From Hyaloraphidium curvatum (taxonomy: Eukaryota > Monoblepharomycota > Hyaloraphidiomycetes > Hyaloraphidiales > Hyaloraphidiaceae), in NCBI GenBank assembly GCA_025558095.1, contig JAIVFI010000051.1:1-21801 (forward strand): a stretch of DNA of 21,801 nucleotides. The letters are read 5' to 3'. Positions 9,805-17,917 of this stretch are shown here, in pieces. Made by a program: the position numbers and the translations under genes. Below the pieces are notes generated by a model. The model ran no database searches and had not been told where the DNA came from. It was given only the letters and a program-made list of their open reading frames with translations. Positions within the stretch are counted from its first letter, which is position 1, and each line of letters opens with the position of its first letter.

Positions 9805-12371
9805 TCACGACTGCGCGGAAAACAGTCCCCGGAAGAAGTTGACGGTGTTGAGCAGCCGGCTGTGCCGCCCAAAGTACGCCTCGGTGGTCTGCACCATCTG
9901 CGCCACGTTCGCGAACCCCATCTGGCCCACCAGCGCGGCGTTGAGCGACTCGATGCCCACGTCGCCGGGGGGCGGGTCGTCGCCGAAGTAGTCCCCCAGG
10001 CCGGCCGAGTGCAGGGCGAGCTTGAGGGCGAGGCAGAGGAAGACGGCGGTCGGGCGGCGCTCGCCCAGGCGGTCGAGCACCGAGATGGCGATCTCGACGC
10101 GCTCCTTGAGCTCGTTGTGAAGCGCCTGCAGGTCGCCTGCGGGGACGGAGGAGATCTTCTTGACGAGCATGATGTGGAGCTGTGCGGCACGACGGCGGCG
10201 TCAGCATCGCAGCTCCACAGAAGCACACCGCCACGCAGCCCACCTGGGTGGTGAAGATCACCGCCTCGGTCGCCCAGAACGGCAGAAGCTCCACCTCCAC
10301 GGCCGGCAGCAGCCCCGTCAGCAGCGACGAGTGCTCCGCCGCCACCAGAAAGTCCGTGCTCGCCAGCCACTCGGCGTCCCCGAGCAGGTTGTACCCCTTG
10401 GGCGGGGTGTGCAGGAGCTCCTGCACCCAGTGGTAGTAGATCAGCACGTGCACGGCGAGGGTGCGGGGCATGCCGTCGGCGGGGGCGGGGGTAGGCGGGC
10501 GGCTGGAGACGTAGGCGCTGGATTCCTCGTGGGGGAGGCAGTCGTGCCACGCGCGGAGCTGCGCCTCGAGGAACTGCTTGTGCGCGGAGGTGCGGTGCAC
10601 GTCGCGCTGGTAGTCGACGACCAGGGTCTGCGGCCGGCGGGCGTGTCAGCGGGTCCGAGGCGTCCACCGGGCCGACGACGAACCAGGATGTACTGCAGCA
10701 CGATCCCCTTGGCCATGCTCGACATCTGCGGCAGGAGCAGCGGGTACGCCTGCGGTCCGGCCATGAACATGCCCAGCGTCACCGGCACCCTGCCCGCCGC
10801 TTCCGGCCCCGGCCCGCCCGCGATGAACACCTCGTCGTGGCAAGGCATCGGCAGTTGCTCCATCCTCTCGAGCGGGATGGTGAAGTACCGCACGGACGAC
10901 AGCACGGTGAAGTTGCGGTCGTACAAGAAGAGCATCCACAGCAGCCGCCGCCGCTCCTCCCACCGGATCCAGTCGTCCCCCGTGCGGCCCTGCCGGCGGA
11001 GCTCCTCCATCGGGAGTTCCCGCCCGAGCAGGAGCAGCGTGTCGACGGTGCGGACGCCGGAGTACTTGTGGGCCGAGAGGGCGCCGAACGCAAAGGCGGC
11101 CTGCAGCAGGACGGCGACCTCGTAGGCTTCGACGGGGCGGGTGGGGATGAAAATCCGCGAGAGGATGGACTGTTGCACCCCGAGGAAGATGTGCTCGCCC
11201 AGCTCGGAGCGGGAGCGGTGCGGGGAGGAGGCGACGATGGGGTCGAGCGCGGGATCAGAGGAGAACTTGATCGCCATGGCGAGCACCGAAAGGATGACAT
11301 AGGAGGGGTAGGCCGAGGGTCGGTAGAGCAGGCTTGGGGGGTGGAAGATGGGGTTGGTGGGCCAGACGTAGCGGAAGTAGGTCCGGATCAGGCTGGTGTA
11401 GAGCGCCTGGTCGACCATGAAGGGCATGTCCATGGCGGCGCTGACGGCCATGAAGGCGGGTGCCGAAGGCGCCGGCGGCGAGAAGGAGGCAGGGTTGGAG
11501 GGGAAGGCGGCCTGAGCGGCAAACGCCGGCGGCTCGTTGAGTGGTGCCATGGCGGCCGACTGGTAGACGCCGATGGAGCTGGATCCGCTGGTCCCCGGGT
11601 AGCCGAGCGGGACAAATGGCATGCCGTTCGGGGCATGCACGGGCGAGGGAAGCCCGGGGAACACCGACGGCTGGAACGCGAGCTGCTGGCCCGGCGCCAG
11701 GAACTGTGTCTGCAAGCCAACCTCGAACGGCACAGGCGAGGCGACCACCATCTGCCTCGGGTCAACGGGGTGCGCCGAGCCGTTGCCGAGCATCCCGTCC
11801 GACGGGTACCGCGCGACGGAGCCGTACTCCGACTCGGAGGGGATGGAGCCCGAGTTGCCCGACGCGCCGGTGCTCGAACGCTGCACGGGGCGCGAGCCGT
11901 TCGTCTCGGTGGGCGAAGTCTGCTGCAGCGCGCGCGCCTCTGCCCTGCGGGACTCTTCCAGCATCTGCTCCAATTTTTCGAGGCGCTCTGCAATAAGGGG
12001 GGGGGGGTTGGAACGGGGATCAGCGGGGGATGGGAGGCAGGCGCCCCACCCTTCATCGAGGTCGAGCCCTTCGGCGGCCCGCGCTTCTTGACGCTGCGCG
12101 TGAACAAGCAGTCGAGGTCCTTGCGCTCGCAGCGGCCGCACCGCGGCGCCGCGCCGTCGCACTTTGCCCGCCGAGCCGAACACGCCTGAACGGGGAGGGA
12201 ACGGGGCGCGGCCACCGGGCGACCGCGTCAGCAATACAAACATGATTAGAAAGCAGGTTACCGCACATCGCAGGCCGTCGTCGCGCGCTGCGGGCGGGAG
12301 TCAGCGGTCGCCCGGGGTGGCAAGGCCACCGCGCCCACCTGCCGTCCGCCGCCGCCGCCGTTTCCGTCCAT
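9805..12371 (-). CDS. Zn2Cys6 fungal-specific transcription factor, complete (copy C)
   Basis: A DNA-binding nuclear regulator. Five exons (12267-12371, 12050-12185, 10684-11987, 10244-10627, 9805-10179) join into 2304 bases, or 767 residues. Donors are GTGCGG, GTGGGG, GTTCGT and GTGGGC; all four introns contain GCTGAC or GCTGAT and end in CAG. The start at 12371 (MDGNGGGGG) is the first ATG leading into the cluster. Cysteines 34, 37, 44, 51, 54 and 61 give C-x2-C-x6-C-x6-C-x2-C-x6-C, and intron 1 falls between the first two. The linker KKRGPPKG and the coiled-coil start ERLEKLEQMLEES follow, then a long low-complexity spacer. The middle homology region has LIRTYFRYVWPTNPIFHPP (near residue 278) and RRRLLWMLFLYDRN (near 430). 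It lies just upstream of the synthetase, co-directional. Control of acid catabolism, by analogy with FacB-type regulators, is only a guess from position. Confidence 0.88.
11997..12007. repeat. Poly-G/poly-C tract in intron 2 (copy C, 11 bases)
   Basis: C11 on the coding strand just before TTATTGCAG, the intron 2 acceptor. Intron 2 spans 11988-12049. Joining ATGAAGG to AGCGCCTC restores a frame reading MKERLEKLEQ. Confidence 0.85.
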
Positions 12372-12557
12372 CTCGCTGCGGTGCGCGCGTTCGACCGCTG
12401 GGAGGCCCGCGTCGCGCCGCGTTGGACCCCGAGGCCGGCCGGGCTGTGGGTGGTGGTCGGCCGGCGGCGTTCGGTCGGGAACCCGATGACGGCTGGGGTT
12501 GGTTGTCCCTACTTCGCCTCCTTCGCCGTTCCACAGAAACTTGGAATCTGGCGAAGT

Positions 12558-13140
12558 GCGGAGGCAGCGCTGCTTAGTCCGGATAAAATGGATTCTGCCA
12601 GCCGGATGGCATGGCGGAGCCAAACGGGAGCGTTTGAGGACCCGGCGGGAAGGGGAGTCTTTCCGGGGGCGCACCGCCGCTTTGGCCGTCGGCCAGCTAG
12701 TCCGCACGCGCCGCTGGCATGCAGGCATCACCGCTCGCTCACAACATCCGGAAAGCGTTTCCGGCAAATGCGGAAAAGGTGCGGCGCGATCCCGCTTCGC
12801 CAGCGCTCTCCGACTTCTACCGCCCCCGGGGGAGAATGTGGGATTCCGGTGCTCAGCGCAGCCATCCGCCGCGAGGTACCCACCCGCGTGGCTCCGCTGG
12901 CGATCCGCGATCACCTCTACTGATTCCGAGCGGACGGGCACAGGGCTTGCGGGGGAAGGACAGCCGAGGGTAGGGGCCGGGAAAACGGAGAAACCGGGGT
13001 GGCAACGGCCTTGGGCCCCGCGACTGCAAGGAAAAGGCGACTACCTGGCGGAAAAGTGGTCTCCTGGGTTGTGTCTCTTGTTCTTGTGCCTCGCTTCCAC
13101 CCAGCGCGACAGAAGAGCCTCACAAAGCTGACGTGGCTTC
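12558..13140 (+). repeat. Dispersed ~580 bp element, copy C
   Basis: Near-identical to copies A and B, and about four-fifths identical by eye to 14740-15327 in the same orientation. With that fourth copy it flanks the GPI-protein gene as a direct repeat about 2.2 kb apart. Confidence 0.75.
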
Positions 13141-13398
13141 ACGCACCCCAGCCCTCGCCGGGTGATTCCATCAGCTTGTCTGTCGTCCTACCGCAGAAGA
13201 ATCCAGTTTTTCTGGAGCGGATTCGCCGATCTTCATGCTTGATGTTGCGGACGTTGCGTGACTTCGTCCTCAGACGACGCTAATACCCCCTTGGAGACGG
13301 CACGCTGGGTTGGGGCAGAGGCGATTCGGACGTGGCGGAATCCCGACGTGCTAAGGCTCCTGCTCGATCTCGACACCATCCGTGCCGACACATCTCTT

Positions 13399-13488
13399 TG
13401 TTTGTTTTGCACATTTCCTCGGTGCAGCAATTGTCGCAGATGCGTGATCGCGGCATCATAAGAAGGCTTGCGAAAGCGACATCGGGCA
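13399..13488 (+). pseudogene. Possible decayed MYND zinc finger (copy C)
   Basis: Reads CLFCTFPRCSNCRRC, VIAAS, then TAA at 13459-13461, then EGLRKRHRA. The frame upstream (from about 13258) also looks protein-like, for example TWRNPDVLRLLLDLDTI, but lacks an ATG start. Confidence 0.3.
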
Positions 13489-13631
13489 CGTCGAATATCC
13501 CCGAGCCCCGCTTGCTCTATACAATATGCTCCTACGCAGAGGCGAGTACACTTTGACCGGTCCCAACCCTGTGGAGATCCAAAGTCACCCAACACGCCAC
13601 AATCATTTCGCTTGCATGCCGCAATCCAACG

Positions 13632-14600
13632 TCATGCGAGGAAAGCCGCGCCGAGCGCGCCGACGGTCCCCCAGATCCCCCAACCGGCCGACGTGCGCGG
13701 GGCGGATGCGGGCCTGATGGTGACGGGGGAACCCTGGGACACCGTCGAAGAGGAGGTCGCCTTGACTGTCGCCGTGGTCGTCTGCGCGGCCGGGAGAACG
13801 GACGTCTGCGTCGCCTGGGCGGTTTGCGCGATCGAAGTGCCGCTGCGGGTCCTCGAGGCGCCCGAGGTCCCGTTGTTGGCACCGTCGTCGAACAGGAAAC
13901 CGGCAGCGTCCTCAGTTTCGGTGTCGCCTTCGGTAGCGGGATCGGTTCCGGGAGCAGCGGTCGGGCTCGCCTCGGGGTCGGCTCCGGTAGCCGGATCGGT
14001 ACCGGGAGCGGGGCTCGGGCTAGCCTCGACGGCCACGGACGTGCCCGGCGGCGTCCCCTTGGCGTACTCGCCCCCGTCGACGAAGAACGTGATGCAGCGC
14101 CGCTCCTGCGGGAGACCACTATTGATAAAGGTGTCCGGCGTCACGGAACGGCCCGCAATCTCGAAGTTCTGCAGCTCGATGAAGATGCACTTCCCGTTGA
14201 GGCCGGCCAGGTCCAGGTTGGGCGCGGCGACGACCTTTCCTCCCTGGATTTGGAAGGCATTGCAATCGGCAGCGTTGAAGGCGCCGGGGATGTGCAAGCC
14301 GTAACTCGTCACCTCGCCCAACGGGGTGTACCTGGACGGAGGCCTGAACGCGGCGATGGAGGACGAAACCACGCCTCCGGCCGGAGTCACGGCTAGGCGG
14401 GGAACGTTCAACCCGCTGTCGACGAACACAAATCCACAGGTCTCAAAGGGATCGGCGGTACAGTCGAATCCCGTCGAGAGGATCTTCATGCCAGCGTCGA
14501 ATATCGGCCGGCCGCATTCGTCCGTCTTCTGGGCTGCGCCCGCTGGCGCAAGCATGAAGGGGAGCGCGAGCACGGCGAGAAGGGTGGCGGGTCGGGGCAT
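13632..14600 (-). CDS. Secreted GPI-anchored Ser/Thr/Pro-rich surface protein
   Basis: 322 residues in a single exon; I do not recognise a named family. The start at 14600 is chosen because it opens a clean signal peptide (MPRPATLLAVLALPFMLAPA, cleavage near GAA/QKT). The frame extends upstream, but that part is Arg/Pro-rich and lacks secretory character. The body (about residues 24-195) holds six cysteines, in DEC, FDC, ETC, ADC, GKC and RRC, which is compatible with three disulfides. The C-terminal third is rich in Ser, Thr, Pro and Ala, has two PGTDPAT repeats and a short acidic patch (EGDTETED), and is a likely O-glycosylated stalk. The chain ends in a small-residue site followed by the hydrophobic tail WGIWGTVGALGAAFLA, typical of GPI attachment. 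Expected location is the plasma membrane or cell wall. It sits immediately right of the array edge and is single copy here. Confidence 0.82.
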   Translation of the reverse strand: MPRPATLLAVLALPFMLAPAGAAQKTDECGRPIFDAGMKILSTGFDCTADPFETCGFVFVDSGLNVPRLAVTPAGGVVSSSIAAFRPPSRYTPLGEVTSYGLHIPGAFNAADCNAFQIQGGKVVAAPNLDLAGLNGKCIFIELQNFEIAGRSVTPDTFINSGLPQERRCITFFVDGGEYAKGTPPGTSVAVEASPSPAPGTDPATGADPEASPTAAPGTDPATEGDTETEDAAGFLFDDGANNGTSGASRTRSGTSIAQTAQATQTSVLPAAQTTTATVKATSSSTVSQGSPVTIRPASAPRTSAGWGIWGTVGALGAAFLA

Positions 14601-15538
14601 GGTGTTGCCGTTGCTGTGGGGGAGAAGAAGATCGGGGGGAAGCGGGCGGGCTATGCACTTAACTTGATTGTTGCGGGCCAAGAATTGTCGCGCGCCGCGT
14701 TTCATGGAACGACGCGGGAAGCTTGAACGGCGGCGGAGCGCGGAGGCAGCGCTGCCCAGTCCGGATGAAAGTGGCTCAGCACAGGTTGGCATGATGGGGC
14801 CAAACAGGAGCGTTGGAGGACCCGGCGGGAGGGGGAGTCTCTCCGGGACGAGCACCGCCGCCGCGGCCGTCGGCCAGCTAGTCCGCACGCGCCACTGGCA
14901 TGCAGCACCGCCGCTCGCTGCAGGACATCCGGAAAGCGTTTACGGCAAAGGCGGAAAAGGTCCGGCGCGATCCCGCCTCGCCGGCGCTCGCCGACTTCTC
15001 TACGGTCCCCTGGGGAAGGCAGAATGTGAGATTCCGGTGCCCAGCGCAGCCATCCGCCGCGAGGCACGCACCCGCGTGGCTCCGCTGGCTTTCCGCGATT
15101 ACCCTAAATAATAGCGAGGGGACTGGCTCAGGGCTTGCGCGGGAGGGACCGCTGAGGGTAGGGACCGGGAAAGCGGAGAAACCGGGTGGCAACGGCCTTG
15201 GCCTCCGCGATTGCTGTTATGGGAGGTTCACCAAGCGGATAATGAGTCCATTAAGTTCGTGTCGCTTGTTGTTGTGCCGCGTTTCCACCCAGCGCAGGAG
15301 AATGGCGCGACAAGTGGAAGTGGCTTCCTCGGCCCAGTTTGACTTCGACCAGTACCCTTAGCCCACCTCTCGATTCATCGGATTCTGAAAAACCCCATTG
15401 GAGCTGCTTCAGCTGTGATAACTGTTGCCCGTGGACTGAAAACATCAGACGTTTGTTTTGCGCTTTTGTCCTCCACGTCTCGAACGAGTCACCCACTCAT
15501 AGACAGGACACTCTCACCAACGGGCGAAGACGATAGAC
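14601..15538. promoter_or_regulatory. Divergent intergenic region between the GPI-protein and MYND genes
   Basis: 938 bases serve as the 5' region of both flanking genes. Most of it is occupied by the diverged fourth copy of the dispersed element. A short A/T-richer stretch (15330-15480) contains GTTTGTTTTGCGCTTTTGTCCTC, which resembles GTTTGTTTTGCACATTTCCTC at about 13401 in the array, so the similarity may extend beyond the element. No gene is supported. Confidence 0.5.
14740..15327 (+). repeat. Dispersed ~590 bp element, copy D (diverged, outside the array)
   Basis: Begins GCGGAGGCAGCGCTGC and follows the array element to about GTGGCTTC. Long shared blocks include GTCGGCCAGCTAGTCCGCAC, CATCCGGAAAGCGTTT and GCAGCCATCCGCCGCGAGG, interrupted by substitutions and small indels. 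The best open frame differs between copies, which argues against coding. It lies just upstream of the MYND gene. Confidence 0.75.
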
Positions 15539-16892
15539 ATGGCAATGCTCTTCCGCAACGACCTGGAAGTGGAAGCCGGGGGCCACGCTAGTGGTGAGGT
15601 TCTCCTCCCGCACGCCAGCATGTGCATGGACGACCGGCCGACCGGCTCCTCTGGATCAAAGCGGCCTGCCTGGCCTGCGGCCAGAAAGACGATCCCCTGC
15701 GGCGCTGCGGTGCCTGCCAGACGGCGCCGTACTGTTCCAAGGAATGCCAGCGGGGCCACTGGGCTGCGCACCGGGAAGCCTGCCCCGTCCTCCTCCACCC
15801 GTTCGACTGTGCCTGAGCGGCCATCGCCCGTCCGGCTCGGAAACAAGCACGGCCGGGAAGCCACGCGCTCCAAGCCGACGGCCCCGTGTCCCGTCGTGAA
15901 CATCGTCAGCGACGCGGGCGCCCGGGCGCGCTGATGGTTGCGGCCTACAACGCCGAGAGAATGACTCTACGCGAAAGACGTTGGAGATCTGCGAAAAGAA
16001 GGGGATCGAGGTCGTGCCCGACGCCTTCGACTGCAACGCAATCTGGACGTCGACCAATGGCTTCACCACGTAGCCCGTCACGCCGGGCATAATGAAGGAC
16101 GGTGCGCAGCGTGATTCGAGGGTCATGACCTACGTCGAAACCATTATCAACGAGGATGGGCAGCGGACGCTGGCACTGGCCAATGATCTCGGCATTCGGG
16201 CGAAAGTTCTGGTCAGCTCCTTCGGCGACATCGCAAGCCGCGCATTCCCGGCGCTTCCGCCTGAGGCACCTCCTTCAATGGCCGATCTGTCGGCAACGAA
16301 GGTCAAGCGCACATGCGACGGCCACCGCAAGCCCGTGCTCCCCGGCTGCGAGGAATGGGAGTTCCTTCACTGCCTTCTGCCTTCGGCGCCTGTAGCTACG
16401 CCCTCCGCACTCGACCCATCAAACCCCGATTCGCCCCTCTTCTTCCGCCGCACGCCCCCTGCTGCACCGTACGCGCCGGATGCGATTGAAGGCCGCGTGC
16501 TGACCGCCTCGGACCACCCGGGCCCCTTCTTCGCCCTCCCGGGGGACAGCATCACCGCGTTCGCGCTGTGCACCGCGCTCCCGACGAACTCCCTCGGCCT
16601 CGCCCCCGGATTGCACGTCCAGCACGTGGAGGTCAACACGAGCACGGGGCTCTTCCGGGTGCTCGGTGCCTCGGGGTGGAGCTTCGGCACGGTCGTGCCG
16701 GACAAGATGGGGCGGTACATCGCGGCGATGGGGGCGCGGTGCGCGGATTGTGAGGGGCCGGAGGGGCCGGAAGGGTGGCGGCGGCCGGCCAGCAAGAAGG
16801 CGATCGATGAGGAGCGCGATCGGAGGTTCGGGGTCAAGGCGTGCGGCCAGAAATACGGCAGCAACCAGTACGTTCCCTATCCTCTCAAATAA
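15539..16892 (+). CDS. MYND-type zinc finger protein (exon structure unresolved)
   Basis: The MYND finger is clear at about 15665-15785: CLACGQKDDPLRRCGAC, then YCSKECQRGHWAAHREAC, which supplies all seven cysteines and the histidine of a protein-binding zinc finger. A possible first exon is 15539-15593 (MAMLFRNDLEV...), with intron 15594-15661 (GTGAGG donor). The phases fit, but the acceptor is AAAG and no CTGAC branch site is seen, so this join is doubtful. After the finger the frame stops at 15814-15816. The C-terminal part is a confident reading frame from about 16074 to the stop at 16892 (MKDGAQRD ... GSNQYVPYPLK), of no family I recognise. Between them, 15900-16070 reads protein-like (TLEICEKKGIEVVPDAFDC) in the C-terminal frame but meets TAG at 16071-16073, either an intron end or a true stop. 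The finger and the 16074-16892 part could also be separate genes. Confidence 0.55.
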
Positions 16893-16997
16893 CGTAGCTC
16901 TGGAGGGTACAATGGTTTTCTTCGAGTAGATCGACGACAAGGGGAATCGGCGACAGGGGGGAGTGACCGGACCCAGCCATCAGCTGGAAACCTCGCA

Positions 16998-17789
16998 ATG
17001 TCCTGCACTTGTGGCGCCTTGGACGAGGTTATGGCGCTACGGAGACGCGTCGAGGTGTGCGAGTGGCAGCTTGCCAACGCCGAAGCGCGAAGCGCGGAGC
17101 TGGAGCGCGAGAACGACGCGTTGCGAACCTCTGCTGTAGGGGCGCGATCCGGCGCCTCCCAAGGGCTCGGGGCCGCCGGCTATGGAACCTCCGGACATTC
17201 TGTGGCACATACGGATCCGGTCGTCGGGACTGCGCCCGCTTTGGCGTCCCCAGAGCAGGAGAGGGCAGAGGCATTCCCGGAGCTTGACTTGTCTGAGGAC
17301 GGGGACAGATCGAACATCGGCGACGCGTTCTTGGAGCCCGAGCATGCTCAAAAACAAGCTCGGAGAGCAGCATTGGAAACCGACGACGACTCAATGGACC
17401 CGCCCTACGACTCGGACGCCGAAGCGGATCTCCACTCCCGCACACCCCTCCGGACACCCCTATCGGTGTGCGAATCCGCCGTCCGCCACGCCGACGAAGC
17501 GTACCCGGACCACCTGACCCTACTGGAGCTCAAAACCCTGCTGGAATCCGACGCCGCGTTCCCCCCGCTGGGGGTGCCCGACACGTTGCCCGCGCTGTGG
17601 AAGCTCCTCCTCAACAACCGCACCCCGGGGACGCTGAGGATGTGGTCGTTCCCCGGCAGCGGGCAGGGGGAGCAGCGGAGGCTCGTGGGGTCGGGGGAGA
17701 CGGAGGTGCCCGAGGAGCATCAGGGGAGAAGGGGGTTCGTGGACTACGGCACTGACGGGGTGGAGCCGGTGAACGATATGTACCGATGA
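16998..17789 (+). CDS. Hypothetical protein with N-terminal coiled coil and acidic middle
   Basis: 263 residues in a single exon, starting MSCTCGALDEV. I do not recognise a family. Residues 10-45 (MALRRRVEVCEWQLANAEA and on through ELERENDAL) look like a coiled coil, so self-association or partner binding is likely. The middle (about 90-150) is acidic and disordered-looking (LDLSEDGDRS, TDDDSMDPPYDSDAE). The C-terminal part has a hydrophobic helical stretch (LTLLELKTLLE, LPALWKLLLNN) that may be folded. It begins 105 bases after the stop of the preceding reading frame on the same strand and converges on the acyl-CoA dehydrogenase gene. Codon use matches its neighbours. It could be a further exon of the upstream gene rather than independent, but its own ATG and complete frame favour a separate gene. 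Confidence 0.6.
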   Translation: MSCTCGALDEVMALRRRVEVCEWQLANAEARSAELERENDALRTSAVGARSGASQGLGAAGYGTSGHSVAHTDPVVGTAPALASPEQERAEAFPELDLSEDGDRSNIGDAFLEPEHAQKQARRAALETDDDSMDPPYDSDAEADLHSRTPLRTPLSVCESAVRHADEAYPDHLTLLELKTLLESDAAFPPLGVPDTLPALWKLLLNNRTPGTLRMWSFPGSGQGEQRRLVGSGETEVPEEHQGRRGFVDYGTDGVEPVNDMYR

Positions 17790-17917
17790 AGGAGTCGAAG
17801 CATGTTTTCTGCTGCGCCAACGTGGTCTACCGGGGCCTGTGTCGTAGCAAGCTACGGCCAAGTGCGCCCGCTAGCCCGTCGAGCAGGAGCAAGAAGTCTA
17901 CTTCCGATTCCATCGCG

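Larger units (their letters stand above)
1..13545. repeat. Direct tandem array of a ~5.85 kb unit (about 2.3 copies in window)
   Basis: Position 1 aligns with 5856 and 11708, and 1837 aligns with 7697, so the period is 5860 then 5849 bases. Homology is continuous along the whole unit, covering exons, introns and intergenic DNA. Copy C stops abruptly at 13545, where single-copy sequence begins. The array continues off the left edge. Units A and C, compared over the 1.8 kb they share, differ by only two single-base deletions that I could find (near 1245 and 1814). Unit B differs from C by many single-base indels and very few substitutions. That pattern fits either a recent amplification or a duplicated assembly segment with unpolished long-read errors. 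Confidence 0.95.
7697..13545. repeat. Repeat unit C (full length, cleanest copy)
   Basis: 5849 bases. Both genes splice into continuous reading frames here, so this unit is the reference for the other two. Its right edge is the end of the array: after GGCGA at 13541-13545 the sequence departs from units A and B and becomes single copy. Confidence 0.9.
12372..13545. other. Stretch without an intact gene upstream of the transcription factor (copy C)
   Basis: Contains the presumed promoter of the regulator, the dispersed element (12558-13140) and the possible MYND remnant (13399-13488). It ends at the array edge. Plus-strand open frames exist across it but do not match between this element and its diverged copy at 14740, so I do not call them genes. 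Confidence 0.6.

Noticed and set aside
10837-12189. A 450-codon plus-strand open frame antisense to the regulator
   Set aside because: Low-complexity Arg/Gly/Glu composition, with no start context or family marks. It is a shadow of the intact minus-strand exon 3.
10441-12243. A 600-codon minus-strand open frame that could be taken as the whole regulator, starting MFVLLTRSPGG
   Set aside because: Its first ~80 codons are exon 2 read out of frame and introns. Splicing at 12186-12266, 11988-12049 and 10628-10683 gives the zinc cluster, the coiled coil and the proper C-terminus.
12381-13131. Plus-strand open frames over the dispersed element as a protein-coding gene
   Set aside because: The diverged copy at 14740-15327 keeps DNA similarity but shifts frame repeatedly, as expected for non-coding sequence. 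Short in-frame matches such as IRKAF and AEKVRRDPASPAL do not extend.
1-13545. Array as copies of a transposon or of a mobile element of some new kind
   Set aside because: No transposase, reverse transcriptase, terminal inverted repeats or target-site duplications are seen. The units begin in the middle of a host-type metabolic gene, which fits simple tandem duplication.
14601-14888. N-terminal extension of the GPI protein
   Set aside because: The upstream frame is Pro/Arg-rich and overlaps the dispersed element. The internal ATG at 14600 starts a textbook signal peptide.
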